Shown here: positions 36,556-45,522 of the stretch, piece after piece
Layout: the number at the start of each line of letters is the position of its first letter
How positions within the stretch are numbered: position 1 is the first letter of the stretch
Source of the DNA: Paracoccaceae bacterium
Lineage (GTDB): Bacteria > Pseudomonadota > Alphaproteobacteria > Rhodobacterales > Rhodobacteraceae
DNA: 50,643 nt
Direction: 5' to 3'
NCBI GenBank assembly: GCA_947476475.1
Contig: CANJQT010000012.1
Location: forward strand, 1-50,643
Program-made: the position numbers and the translations under genes
Notes under the pieces: model-generated
Database searches by the model: none
Told to the model about the DNA's origin: nothing
Seen by the model: the letters and a program-made list of their open reading frames with translations, nothing else

Positions 36556-37640
36556 TATCCCTCGCGCTTTTCAAAGTCGATGCGCGGATCGACGAAAACA
36601 TACATCAGGTCCGAGAGGATACCCACCACAAGGCCCATGAGGCCAAAGGTGTACAGGGTGCCGAAGACGATCGGATAGTCGCGCTGCACTGCCGCCTCGA
36701 ACCCCATGCGCCCCAGCCCGTCCAGCGAAAAGATCACCTCGATCAGCAGCCCGCCCCCGAACAGGACGGACAAGAGCAGCCCCGGAAAACCCGCGATCAC
36801 GATCAGCATCGCGTTGCGGAACACATGGCCGTAAAGCACGCGGCTTTCAGTCAGTCCCTTGGCCCGCGCGGTCATCACATATTGCTTGTTTATCTCGTCC
36901 AGAAAGCTGTTCTTGGTCAGCAAGGTGAGTGTAGCAAAACTGGAAATTGTCGAGGCAACGACAGGCAAGGTGATGTGCCACAGATAATCCGCAGCCTTGC
37001 CGATCAGACTCATCTCCTCCCACCCGTCGGAAGTCAGGCCGCGCAAGGGAAAGATCTTCCAGTAGCTGCCGCCCGCAAGCAGCACGATCAGCATCACTGC
37101 AAACAGGAAACCCGGAATCGCATAACCCACAATGATCGCAGCCGATGTCCATGTGTCGAACGGCGTGCCGTCATGCACTGCCTTGCGGATCCCCAGCGGG
37201 ATCGAAATCAGATAGGCCATCAAGGTTGACCATAGTCCCAGCGTAATCGACACCGGCAGCTTTTCGATCACCAGATCGACCACCGAGATCGACCGGAAAT
37301 AGCTTTCTCCGAAGTCAAAGCGCAGATAGTCCCACATCATCTTCAGGAAGCGCTCGTGCGCGGGACGATCAAACCCGAACTGCTTTTCCAGTTGTTTGAT
37401 GAATTCTGGCGGCAAACCGCGTGCACCAGCATATCCGCTGTCGTCAGCGCTGTCTTCGGCACCGGCATCCGCACCGGATCCAGTGACAGATTGCAGCACA
37501 TTGCTTTGATCCTGAATCTTGGCGATCATCGCTTCGACCGGGCCGCCCGGCACGAATTGGGTCAGGGTGAAATTCACCAGCATGATCCCGATCAGTGTCG
37601 GAATCGTAAGTAGAAACCTGCGAAGGATGTATGCGCCCAT
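36555..37640 (-). CDS. yejB: Peptide ABC transporter permease YejB
   Basis: 361 residues, DppB-type permease with six helices. The N-terminal [18 protein letters not shown] is followed by the typical periplasmic region, here with an acidic insert (about 50-70, [14 protein letters not shown]). The EAA loop [22 protein letters not shown] is present, as is [19 protein letters not shown] near the end. 46 bases separate it from yejA. Confidence 0.94.
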   Translation of the reverse strand: MGAYILRRFLLTIPTLIGIMLVNFTLTQFVPGGPVEAMIAKIQDQSNVLQSVTGSGADAGAEDSADDSGYAGARGLPPEFIKQLEKQFGFDRPAHERFLKMMWDYLRFDFGESYFRSISVVDLVIEKLPVSITLGLWSTLMAYLISIPLGIRKAVHDGTPFDTWTSAAIIVGYAIPGFLFAVMLIVLLAGGSYWKIFPLRGLTSDGWEEMSLIGKAADYLWHITLPVVASTISSFATLTLLTKNSFLDEINKQYVMTARAKGLTESRVLYGHVFRNAMLIVIAGFPGLLLSVLFGGGLLIEVIFSLDGLGRMGFEAAVQRDYPIVFGTLYTFGLMGLVVGILSDLMYVFVDPRIDFEKREG

Positions 37641-37686
37641 TCCGGCCCGCTGCCCTTTTCGTCGACCGCGCCGTTGACCGGCGGCT

Positions 37687-39588
37687 TTACTTGAACGCGC
37701 CGGCGGCTTTCAGAGCCGCAGCTTTTTCGGGGTTATACCACCAGAAGTCCAGCTCGCCACGGCTAAAAGGCGGAAGCGCGGCAGGATGTTCGTACATGTC
37801 ATAATAGGCGACGGTATGCTTGTTCTTATACCACTGCGGCACCCGGAACTTCAGCGCCCGCAACACCCGGTCAAGCGCCCTGACGGCCGGGGCAAGATCA
37901 GCCCGCTTATCGGCATTCAGCACATTGGTGATCAGCTGATCCACGGCAGGATCGGCCAGACCGGGCGTGTTGAAAACGTCATTCACGCCCTCTGACCCGA
38001 AGTACTGCCGCAGTCCCGAACCTGGCTCATACCCTGTCGGCAGTTGATCGGTAATCATATCGAAGTCGAATTTGCGGGTTCGGTCGGTGTATTGCGCGGA
38101 ATCGATGGTGCTGAGCGACGCATCCACCCCAAGTTTCCTCAGGTTTTCCACATAGGGATTGACGACCCGCGCGAATGCGTCGTCGTCTTCCAGAAACTCG
38201 ACCTTAAGCGTCTCGCCGTTCGCATTGCGACGCATGCCATCATCGCCCACCGCCCAGCCAGCTGCATCCAGAAGCGCGCTGGCCTTGCGCAGATTGCCGC
38301 GGTCGAGCTGCTTGTCGCCCGACACCGGCGCCATCACGGGTTCGGCGGTAAGCACCTCTGCAGGGATCTTGTCCTTGACGGCGTCAAGAAGCGCCAGCTC
38401 TTCGGGTGAAGGCAGGCCGGTCGCCGCCAGAGCGCTGTTTTCCCAGAAGGAATTGATGCGCGCATAAAGTCCGTAGAACAGCGTCGCGTTCGACCATTCG
38501 AAATTGAACATCAGCCCAATCGCCTCGCGCACGCGCACATCCTGAAACTTGTAGCGCCGCAGGTTGAAGACGAAGGACTGACCGTTGGCCATATTTCCGT
38601 CCGCCAGTTCCGCCTTGATCACCCAGCCCTTGGTCAATGCCGGGAAATCATAGCCCGCAGCCCAATTCTTTGACGAATTCTCATTGCGGAAGGTGAAAGC
38701 GCCGGATTTGAACCCTTCGAAGGCCGCCGTAGGATCACCGAAATATTCGACACGGATGTTATCGAAATTGTTTCTGCCAACGTTGATCGGCAGATCCTTG
38801 CCCCAATAATCCGGATTGCGCTTGTAGGTTACGCGCTGGTTAACCTTGAAACTGTCAAGCAGGTACGGCCCGGAACCGATCCCCGGTTCCATCCGGCTTT
38901 CATCGAGCCGCGCGCCTGTCTTTGTGAACCAGGCCTTTGACATGACCGGCATGCTGCCGGCCGACTGCACGCGGTCACGCACCGGGCTGTCGGTCTTGAA
39001 CGTGTATTTAATCCGATGCGGGTCCAGCACCTCTACCTTTTCGACGAATTGGCCCAGCACCGCGCTGAAGGATGGCAGACCGTCCTTTAGGAACAAGTCA
39101 TAGGTGAAAGCTGCGTCATCAGCCGTCATCGGTGAGCCGTCCGAGAACCTTGCCTCGGGACGCATGTTGAAAATGACCCAAGCCTTGTCAGCCGGATATT
39201 CGATTGTTGAACAGATCAGGCAATACAGTGACCCGATCTCATCGGCTGTTCCGGTCATCATGTCTTCATAGCCGATGGTCGCAAGCGCTGCCGCAACACC
39301 CTTTTGGGTATAGGGATTGAAGGAATCGAACGTGCCGTAGGTCGACATGGAAATTTCGCCGCCTTTAGGGGCGTCGGGGTTCACATAGTCCAGATGCTTG
39401 AAGTCAGCAGGATACCTGGGCGGATCGCCAAAGGTCGTGATCGCGTGGGTTGTGATCACTTCGCCCTCGGCCCCGGCTGTGGTCACAAGCCCGGTGCAGG
39501 TCGCCAGCACTATCGCCAGCGCGCCACTTACCTGCACCCGCCGGCGCCAGACTTGTTTGAAACCCAGTGCCTGCGTTGCAACCATCAT
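37687..39588 (-). CDS. yejA: Peptide-binding protein YejA (SBP family 5)
   Basis: 633 residues with an N-terminal basic region and signal peptide (about 15-42, ending TTAGAEG). The mature protein has the family-5 motifs [29 protein letters not shown] and, inside, [16 protein letters not shown]. It captures oligopeptides in the periplasm and delivers them to YejBEF. GGAG about seven bases before ATGATG supports the start. First gene of the operon; no specific promoter site stands out upstream. Confidence 0.94.
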   Translation of the reverse strand: MMVATQALGFKQVWRRRVQVSGALAIVLATCTGLVTTAGAEGEVITTHAITTFGDPPRYPADFKHLDYVNPDAPKGGEISMSTYGTFDSFNPYTQKGVAAALATIGYEDMMTGTADEIGSLYCLICSTIEYPADKAWVIFNMRPEARFSDGSPMTADDAAFTYDLFLKDGLPSFSAVLGQFVEKVEVLDPHRIKYTFKTDSPVRDRVQSAGSMPVMSKAWFTKTGARLDESRMEPGIGSGPYLLDSFKVNQRVTYKRNPDYWGKDLPINVGRNNFDNIRVEYFGDPTAAFEGFKSGAFTFRNENSSKNWAAGYDFPALTKGWVIKAELADGNMANGQSFVFNLRRYKFQDVRVREAIGLMFNFEWSNATLFYGLYARINSFWENSALAATGLPSPEELALLDAVKDKIPAEVLTAEPVMAPVSGDKQLDRGNLRKASALLDAAGWAVGDDGMRRNANGETLKVEFLEDDDAFARVVNPYVENLRKLGVDASLSTIDSAQYTDRTRKFDFDMITDQLPTGYEPGSGLRQYFGSEGVNDVFNTPGLADPAVDQLITNVLNADKRADLAPAVRALDRVLRALKFRVPQWYKNKHTVAYYDMYEHPAALPPFSRGELDFWWYNPEKAAALKAAGAFK

Positions 39589-39682
39589 CCGATCTCTCCG
39601 TCATGGGCGCCGAACCGCTGCGCCAATCGGGGCCAAGCTAGATCGGCAGACCGCCAACAGACAAGTTGCGAATGCGTGAGCG

Positions 39683-39712
39683 CAAAGAAAAAGGCCGCCC
39701 ACAAGGACGGCC
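39683..39712 (-). terminator. Rho-independent terminator of the cytochrome c gene
   Basis: Read on the minus strand: GGCCGTCC-TTGT-GGGCGGCC (one G-T pair) then TTTTTCTTT. It lies 31 bases after the cytochrome stop and upstream of yejA, so it separates the two transcription units. Confidence 0.88.
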
Positions 39713-39742
39713 CCATCTGTTCGCCAGCAAAGCCGAGTCTGT

Positions 39743-40264
39743 TCAGCCGCCCAGCGACTGAAGGTAAGCGATAAGGTTGGCGCGGTCTTCCACTTTCGGC
39801 AGACCTGCAAAGGACATCTTGGTGCCCGCCGCATAAGCCTTGGGGTTGGTGAGGAAATCGTTCAACCTGGCCGGTTCCCAGTTTCCACCCAGAGCCTTCA
39901 CAGCGTCGGAATAACCAAAGCCATCGACCCCAGCGATCGCACGACCGACAACCCCGTCCAGATGGGGCCCGGTCGAATTGGTGCCGTCGATCTTGTGGCA
40001 GGCCTTGCACTTGCCAAAGACCTTTTCGCCCTTGGCCATGTCGGCCGAAGCCAGAACGGTTGCGAAGTCCGGCCCTTCAGCCACTGCCTCACCTGACGCT
40101 ACTTCGCCTGTGTCGATCGAATAGGCCTGCGCGACCTCTTCATCGCCATGTGCGGCAGGCTCGGTGCTATAGAGCGATTCTGCCGCCCAGTTGCCCAGCA
40201 GGAAAATCAGGAAGGCACCACACAGCGCACCGCCAGCCTTCGTTACAGTCATCGTGTCGAACAT
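39743..40264 (-). CDS. cycM: Membrane-anchored cytochrome c552 / c_y
   Basis: 173 residues. An uncleaved N-terminal anchor ([20 protein letters not shown]), an Ala/Glu-rich linker to about residue 65, then a class I cytochrome c domain with the heme site CKACH and the axial Met in [10 protein letters not shown]. It closely resembles Paracoccus denitrificans CycM and carries electrons from the bc1 complex to the terminal oxidase while tethered to the inner membrane. The start [12 protein letters not shown] matches that family, so the earlier ATG at 40285 is not used. Divergent from pheA; followed by a clear terminator. Confidence 0.93.
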   Translation of the reverse strand: MFDTMTVTKAGGALCGAFLIFLLGNWAAESLYSTEPAAHGDEEVAQAYSIDTGEVASGEAVAEGPDFATVLASADMAKGEKVFGKCKACHKIDGTNSTGPHLDGVVGRAIAGVDGFGYSDAVKALGGNWEPARLNDFLTNPKAYAAGTKMSFAGLPKVEDRANLIAYLQSLGG

Positions 40265-40387
40265 GTCGCGCCCCGGATATGGCATAAGATTGCGGCGTAT
40301 CTATCCGCTTCCCCCTGCAAGGATCAAGGTATAGTTAGCGCGGCGAATTAGCCTTTTTCGGGTAGCATGCCCGCGGAGACACGAAAT

Positions 40388-41233
40388 ATGACCGGTCGCA
40401 TCGCTTTTCAGGGGGAACCCGGTGCCTATTCGCATCAGGCCTGCCGTCAGGCACGCCCTGACATGGAAGCGGTTCCCTGCGCCACTTTCGAAGATGCGAT
40501 CGAACTTTGTCGGCGTGGGGAAGCCGATCTAGCCATGCTGCCGGTGGAAAATTCGACCTATGGCCGGGTGGCGGACATTCATCACCTTCTGCCGGAAAGC
40601 GGACTGCATATCGTCGACGAGGCCTTCGTGCGGGTACATATCAACCTTCTGGCGGTTCCAGGTGCGAAACTGTCCGAAATCAAAGGTGCGATGAGCCATA
40701 CGGTCCTTCTGGGCCAGTGCCGGGGCTTCCTGCGCCAGCATGGGCTGAAGCCCATCACGGGCGCGGACACAGCCGGATCTGCCCGCCATGTTGCCGAACT
40801 GAACGACCCCAAGTTGGCCGCCCTGGCATCGGAACTTGCAGGCGAGATCTACGGGCTTGATATTCTGGCGCGCCATATCGAGGACAAGTCGAACAACACC
40901 ACGCGTTTTCTGGTCATGTCACGCGAGCCAGACCTGAGGCGCCGCGGCACCAACGGGATGATGACAAGCTTCGTCTTCCGGGTCCGCAACATTCCGGCCG
41001 CGCTTTACAAGGCGATGGGAGGTTTTGCCACCAATGGGGTGAACATGACCAAGCTTGAGAGCTACATGGTCGACGGAATCTTTTCCGCTACCCAGTTCCA
41101 TGCCGATATCGAAGGCCATCCCGACGATGCCAACGTGCAAAGGGCGCTCGAGGAACTGCGCTACTTCACTTCGTCCATGACACTACTTGGTGTCTATCCG
41201 GCGGACCCTATGCGGCACGGATCGCAGGCGTAA
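40388..41233 (+). CDS. pheA: Prephenate dehydratase
   Basis: 281 residues, the monofunctional form. Catalytic part: IAFQGEPGAYSHQA, PVENSTYGRVADIHHLL, and DKSNNTTRFLVM with the TRF motif. The C-terminal ACT domain (MTSFVFRVRNIPAALYKAM, then NMTKLESYMVDG) gives feedback inhibition by phenylalanine. It makes phenylpyruvate from prephenate. The ATG at 40388 has GGAG nine bases upstream and gives the family N-terminus; the ATG at 40367 is an alternative. Confidence 0.96.
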   Translation: MTGRIAFQGEPGAYSHQACRQARPDMEAVPCATFEDAIELCRRGEADLAMLPVENSTYGRVADIHHLLPESGLHIVDEAFVRVHINLLAVPGAKLSEIKGAMSHTVLLGQCRGFLRQHGLKPITGADTAGSARHVAELNDPKLAALASELAGEIYGLDILARHIEDKSNNTTRFLVMSREPDLRRRGTNGMMTSFVFRVRNIPAALYKAMGGFATNGVNMTKLESYMVDGIFSATQFHADIEGHPDDANVQRALEELRYFTSSMTLLGVYPADPMRHGSQA

Positions 41234-41251
41234 AGCTTCGCGCCCCTGGCC

Positions 41252-41416
41252 TTAACCGTTCTTCTTTGCCTCTAGCGTCGCTTTCATGCGGGCAAGCAGC
41301 TCTGCTTTGGAATCGCGTTTTCCAAAGGGGTTCTTCGCGCTGCCCTTAGCATTATGCTCCGAATGACGCGGTGTATTCTTGCCCTTGTTGGGCGCGCCCG
41401 ACTTTCCGTAATCCAT
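41252..41416 (-). CDS. Small basic conserved hypothetical protein (54 aa)
   Basis: 54 residues, strongly basic and hydrophilic: MDYGKSGAPNKGKNTPRH at the start, NAKGSAKNPFGK in the middle, KAELLARMKATLEAKKNG at the end. I recall very similar short proteins beside Rhodobacterales housekeeping genes. AAGGG seven to eight bases before the ATG at 41416 supports the start over the ATG at 41455. The C-terminal half should form a helix and the rest is likely disordered. Nucleic-acid or ribosome binding is possible but unproven. Confidence 0.7.
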   Translation of the reverse strand: MDYGKSGAPNKGKNTPRHSEHNAKGSAKNPFGKRDSKAELLARMKATLEAKKNG

Positions 41417-41591
41417 CCTGGTGCCCTTGCAACTGGTGCTCGTTTGGGCGCTCATGCCCCATATGATGCGGCTTCACAAGGCGTACGCATCGCGCGGTGA
41501 GCGTGAAGGCCGTCACTTTTGACCATTCTATCATTCGACACGATGGGGTGCGCCCTTATTGGGATGGGCAATCCGGCGTGCCGTTGCAGCG

Positions 41592-41918
41592 TCAACTTGG
41601 TTCCGCCACTGCTGTCACCTCATACATAACCGGTTCGAAGCGCGAACAAAGGGTTGCGATGCGCCGGTTTCTTTCGCGCATTTCCAGGGTGCGCAGCATG
41701 GCTTGAAAGTCCTCGCGCCGCTGCCATTGGCTATAGTTGGCGATCCGGGTCTGAGCGTCGTTCATATGCAGACCCGCGCCAAGGAACCCGGGCTGGTGGC
41801 GGATGAAGGTTGCATAAGCCTCTTTCAGTTCGTCCATCAGATCCTGTGCGGTTCCCGGTGTCATTTCAAAGGTAGTGATCACCGTCTGGCCGGTGAAGTC
41901 ACGGCGGATGGCAGGCAT
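41592..41918 (-). CDS. Antibiotic biosynthesis monooxygenase (ABM)-domain protein
   Basis: 108 residues with the dimeric ferredoxin-like fold of the ABM family: VITTFEMTPGTAQDLMDEL, then FLGAGLHMNDAQTRIANYSQWQRREDFQAML (the conserved 'NYxxW' type segment) and a C-terminal RFEPVMYEVTAV strand. Such proteins range from heme-degrading enzymes to quinone monooxygenases and non-catalytic dimers; the role is unknown. A strong GGAGG five bases before the ATG at 41918 fixes the start. Confidence 0.85.
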   Translation of the reverse strand: MPAIRRDFTGQTVITTFEMTPGTAQDLMDELKEAYATFIRHQPGFLGAGLHMNDAQTRIANYSQWQRREDFQAMLRTLEMRERNRRIATLCSRFEPVMYEVTAVAEPS

Positions 41919-42338
41919 TGGATCCTCCGACTCTTTGCTTTGGTGGGCTTGTATTGGCAGGCTACACCGAGCGGCCAGCCGCACAAGTCAAATGAAGCCA
42001 GCGCTGGCACAAGCAGGTCGCCCCAGAAAGTACCGCACCCCGAAACCAGCCCGGCTACCGTGCTCCCGTCTGGATCTTGTGGCTCGTGCCGTCAAGCGGT
42101 GGGCGTCATCACTGCCGCCGCGGGCAACTGCGTGCCGGCATAGGTTTGTTTGAAACCGCGTTTGATCACATAGGCAGTCTTGGCTCTGCCCGCACGTGCC
42201 AGACAGGACGCTATCCTGAAACAGTCTGGAGCGGACAGAAGGCGGGCCGAATCATGGTAGGGCTCTTTGAATCTTAAGCGAAATTCCTTCGCCTGCCTTT
42301 GGCCGCAGTTCGCCAGTTGTCGCCACATTTGATAGGGT

Positions 42339-42386
42339 ACCTGTGGTCATATGACGCAGGTTTCGCCGCAAAGCTGACGAAACCTG
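42339..42386. promoter_or_regulatory. Competing inverted repeats (operator or leader hairpins)
   Basis: An imperfect palindrome, ACCTG-tg-GTCATATGAC-g-CAGGT (42339-42361) with a perfect 10-bp core, shares its right arm CAGGT with a second inverted repeat, CAGGTTTCG (42357-42365) and CGAAACCTG (42378-42386). In RNA the two structures would exclude each other, as in attenuators. In DNA the first could be an operator for a GntR-like dimer. Confidence 0.5.
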
Positions 42387-42421
42387 TCTAAAAGTTAGCA
42401 ACCAAATGGGAGTGTGAAACA

Positions 42422-42502
42422 ATGAATTTCAGTCCTGTACTCGCAACTTTGTGGTTATGCGCTTGGATAACAGGACCGATTTTGATACAAATTAGTTATT
42501 GA
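42422..42502 (+). CDS. Possible hydrophobic micropeptide (26 aa)
   Basis: ATG preceded by GGGAG (nine bases away), then 26 codons: MNFSPVLATLWLCAWITGPI and six more residues ending in a TGA stop. The product would be one membrane-spanning helix. It follows the competing inverted repeats and precedes an orphan terminator. It could be a leader peptide, a small membrane protein, or chance; there is no family evidence. Confidence 0.25.
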   Translation: MNFSPVLATLWLCAWITGPILIQISY

Positions 42503-42670
42503 GAAGACGCCGATTGAACGACAACGATAGTACGGAAGGCCAGGTTCCAGACGCCGGGATTTACCCAGCGGGACAGGGCAGACAGATTGGATCAAAGGTC
42601 GCCAATTTTTGCCGGTGACAGACATTTAAAAGGACGAGCGGCTTTTATTGCTGTGAGCCCAACCAGAGAA

Positions 42671-42706
42671 CGCCTCAGCCCGCCGGCTGGGGCGTTTTCT
42701 GTTTTT
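42671..42706 (+). terminator. Orphan rho-independent terminator
   Basis: CGCCTCAGCC-cgcc-GGCTGGGGCG, a 10-bp stem with one G-T pair, then TTTTCTGTTTTT. No intact plus-strand gene ends nearby: the previous one is pheA, 1.4 kb upstream. It therefore points to an unlisted transcript (small RNA or micropeptide) or is left over from a deleted gene. Confidence 0.85.
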
Positions 42707-42836
42707 GCACGGTCGTCGGTATGGCTCTGCCGGGGCTTCAGGCGCCAAAGCAATGCCTACCGTTTGGCGCGTTCAGCCTCGACAAAGGCGACCAGTGACC
42801 GGCTTGCACCCAGAATATGGGCGGCGCGTCAAGGCG

Positions 42837-43502
42837 GCGGCCTTGTCGGCGTCACGCGCCATCGCAGCGCGCGCGGGGGCCTCGGTGCTGATGATTGTTC
42901 CCTCGCCCATCTATCACACCAATCCAGAAGAAACCGAAGCCAACCTGCGCGCCATTGCTGCGGCGGGCAATCTGCCGGTGATGATCTATTCCAACCGAGT
43001 AGCCAACCGGGTCGATGTAACCGTCGACATCATGGAACGGCTGGCCGATGAGGTGCGCTTTGTCGCGGTCAAGGAAAGCAGCGACGACATTCGCCGTTCG
43101 ACTGAAATCGTCAACAGGCTGGGGGATCGTTATGATTTGTTCACCGGTGTCGACAGTCTGGCCTTCGAGGCGCTGGCGGTGGGGGCGGTCGGTTGGGTTG
43201 CAGGTCTGGTGGTGGCTTTCCCGGCGGAAACGGTGGCGATCTATCGGCTGATGAAAGCCGGGCGTCAGGCCGAGGCCCTGACGATCTACCGCTGGTTCCG
43301 CCCGCTGATCGACCTCGATGTGTCGACCTATCTTGACCAGAACATCAAGCTGGCCGAGATGTTGGCCATTGGATCGAACGACCGGGTACGCGGCCCTCGT
43401 CAGCCCCTGTCCGGCACGCGCCGCGCCGAGGTGGAGGCGATGATTCGCGCCGCCATCACCAGCCGTCCGGCGCTGCCGGAATTAGCAAAGATGGTGGCGT
43501 AA
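42837..43502 (+). pseudogene. Truncated DHDPS-family gene, probable hydroxyproline-pathway deaminase
   Basis: The open frame covers the central and C-terminal part of a dihydrodipicolinate synthase/N-acetylneuraminate lyase fold: ASVLMIVPSPIYHTNPEE, VMIYSNRVANRVDVT, the Schiff-base Lys in VRFVAVKESSDD and FTGVDSLAFEALAVGAVGW. The N-terminal 80 or so residues, including the expected TGE motif, are missing and replaced by unrelated sequence. The intact enzyme would be 1-pyrroline-4-hydroxy-2-carboxylate deaminase, judged from the two hydroxyproline-type gene remnants that follow. It is probably inactive. Confidence 0.75.
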
Positions 43503-43653
43503 CGATGCTGTGACGACCAGCACACTACAATCTGGCGGTTGAACCGCGCGTGACCGCTCTGGCAGGGGCGTCGCAGACGCACTTGACTGTGCGCGGGCGG
43601 GCGCGAACCGTTCTGGCGCACAGTTGTAGAAGCTGAGGCCGGGCGACCTTCAA

Positions 43654-44298
43654 ATGTTCGACACACTCATTGTCGGCGCGGGGATCATCGGCCTGACCAC
43701 TGCCTGCCGACTGACGGAAGCGGGGCAGAAGGTGCTGATACTCGACCGCAAGGGCATGGCTTTGGAAACCAGCGGTGGCATTGCAGGGGCCTTTGCCTTT
43801 GCCTATGTCGAACCGCTGGCCTCGCCTGGCATTCTGTGGAAGGCGCCGACTGACTGCTTGACCCGTTCGGGCCCCTGTAGATGCCATTATCCAATGCCCC
43901 GCGGATGCTGCGCTGGCTCTGGCACTTCTGACGCGCCAGCCGCCCTGCCTGTCACGGTGCGGCGACTGCGGCGCAAGCGCGGCTGATGGCGCTGTCGCGC
44001 GGCGAAACCGACAAGCTGTTCGCAGCCGCCGGCCTATCCCACCACCTGCGCCGCGACGGAGCCATCTATCTTTACCAAGGGGCTGAAGACGCAACGCGGT
44101 GCGCAATGGATGGGCTTCAGGCCTTCGATGCCAGACAGCCTTCCGGTGACCAGCCACGTGCCCCGCGTCATCTATGCGTTCGGCCATGGCCATCTGGGCC
44201 TGACTCTGGCGGCGGCCATGGCGCGCCTCGTCACCGAAATCATGCCGAACCGCGCGAGTGCGCTTGATCTTACCCACTACCGACCGGACAGGTTCTGA
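43654..44298 (+). pseudogene. Broken FAD amino-acid oxidoreductase (D-hydroxyproline dehydrogenase-like)
   Basis: Starts with a normal FAD-binding N-terminus, MFDTLIVGAGIIGLTTACRL, and ETSGGIAGAFAFAYVEPLASPG, then leaves frame near 43850. Family-like pieces continue in other frames, with an in-frame TGA after WLWHF and later LMALSRGETDKLFAAAGL. The C-terminal end GAQWMGFRPSMPDSLP to GHGHLGLTLAAAMA is in a third frame. About 200 residues of the middle are gone compared with a usual length of about 410. Clearly non-functional. Confidence 0.88.
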
Positions 44299-44299
44299 C

Positions 44300-45299
44300 A
44301 TGAACGGCCATACGTTCTTCTGGATCGACGGCCATACTTGCGGCAATCCCGTTCGGGTGGTGGCGGGTGGCGGCCCGAGCCTGAAGGGTGCCACCAAGCT
44401 GGAAAAGCGCGCGTATTTCATGGCCGATTATGAATGGATCCGCCGTGAGCTGATGTTCGAGCCGCGCGGCCATGACATGATGTCCGGCGCAATCCTCTAT
44501 CCGCCGACACGCGACGATTGCGAAGTGGCGATCCTGTTTATCGAAACCTCGGGCTGTTTGCCCATGTGCGGGCATGGCACCATCGGCACTGTGACCACGG
44601 TCATCGAGCGCGGGCTGGTTACGCCAAGGGTGCCGGGTGTGCTGCGGTTGGATAAACCGGCCGGGGTCGTCGTGGCGGAAAACGGCAAAAAGGGCAGCTC
44701 GTCGAGGAAGTGAAGTTGACCAACGTGCTCGCCTTCCTGCACTCCGAAGCGCTTACGGCGCATGTTGAAGGGTTGGGCGAGGTAACGGTCGATGTGGCTT
44801 ATGGCGGATATTTCTATGCGATTGTCGATCCGCAACCTGCTTTCCTCGACATGGCCGACCATTCGGCGGGCGACCTTTTTCGTTGGTCGCCCCTGCTGCG
44901 AAAAGCCCTGAACGAGAAGCATGCGTTCCAGCACCCCGAGAAACCCGCGATCAGGGGTCTGTCGCACATTCTTTGGACCGGCAAACCGACAAAGCCGGAA
45001 GCCACGGCCCGCAACGCGGTCTTTTACGGCGACAAGGCCATCGACCGATCAACCTGTGGAACAGGTACGTCAGCCCGCATGGCGCAATGGGCAGCCAAGG
45101 GCAAGTTGAAGCAGGGCGATGCATTCGTCCGCGAAAGCATCATCGGTTCCATGTTCAAAGGCCGCATTGGGGGGAGGCAACATTGGCCGGAAGACCTGCC
45201 GTCATTCCCTCTATAGCCGGGTGGGCGCGGGTGACGGGCTACAACACGATCTTTATCGACGAGCGCGATCCGTTCGCCTTTGGATTTCAGGTTTTGTGA
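44300..45299 (+). pseudogene. 4-hydroxyproline 2-epimerase (proline racemase family), frameshifted twice
   Basis: Nearly the whole protein can be read if two frame changes are allowed: one in the AAAAAGGG run at 44687-44694, one in the G6 run at 45169-45174. Each behaves like the loss of one base. Both catalytic Cys segments survive: CLPMCGHGTIGT and DRSTCGTGTSA. The end IPSIAGWARVTGYNTIFIDERDPF is typical. The intact enzyme epimerises trans-4-hydroxy-L-proline to the cis-D form. The start is one base after the preceding gene's stop, an operon remnant. Both lesions being in homopolymers leaves room for sequencing error. Confidence 0.85.
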
Positions 45300-45453
45300 G
45301 GCAAAGGCAGTTCCGCAAGTCCGCTGACTGATAGGCACCAGCGACCACTTTCTGGTATGACCGCCGTCGCAAGGGCGGCCAGATTCCGCAAAAAAAATAT
45401 AGTTGCGCAGCATCAAACGTAGAGGCGAGTGTTTTGCATACAAATCAGGCACG

Positions 45454-45483
45454 TTGACATCGTTGCATTTGCAACGATATGCT
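45454..45483 (+). promoter_or_regulatory. hmgA promoter with palindromic operator
   Basis: TTGACA (45454-45459), an 18-base spacer and TATGCT (45478-45483), about 40 bases before the hmgA ATG. The spacer is filled by a perfect inverted repeat, ATCGTTGCA-tt-TGCAACGAT (45459-45478), so a dimer bound there would block RNA polymerase. This is the classic layout for a repressor that is released by a pathway intermediate; the regulator gene is not in the window. Confidence 0.75.
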
Positions 45484-45522
45484 AGAACGAACCCACCCTT
45501 CCAGCTTGTGAAAGGATTCGAC

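Larger units (their letters stand above)
41919..42836. other. Gene-poor stretch with hairpins, a micro-ORF and an orphan terminator
   Basis: About 0.9 kb without a convincing protein gene. From 41919 to about 42300 I see no gene and no clear signal. From 42339 to 42386 there are overlapping inverted repeats. A 26-codon ORF lies at 42422-42502, a TAAAAG/CTTTTA inverted repeat near 42627-42647, and a strong terminator at 42671-42706. After the terminator the sequence runs into the broken hydroxyproline genes. Local base composition is more A/T-rich from 42330 to 42520 than in the neighbouring genes. Confidence 0.6.

Noticed and set aside
41456-41591. Open frames between the small basic protein and the ABM gene
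   Set aside because: Short, without a start signal or recognisable composition; treated as plain intergenic DNA.
42540-42560. Sequence like a tRNA T-arm (GGTTCCAGAC)
   Set aside because: No matching stem, anticodon arm or acceptor stem can be built around it.
42587-43051. 154-codon plus-strand frame before the deaminase fragment
   Set aside because: It crosses the strong terminator and has no family motif; the homology lies in a different frame.
44687-45174. Programmed frameshifting in the epimerase gene
   Set aside because: The A5G3 and G6 runs are slippery, but two shifts in one metabolic enzyme next to two clearly ruined genes fit decay better than a programmed event.
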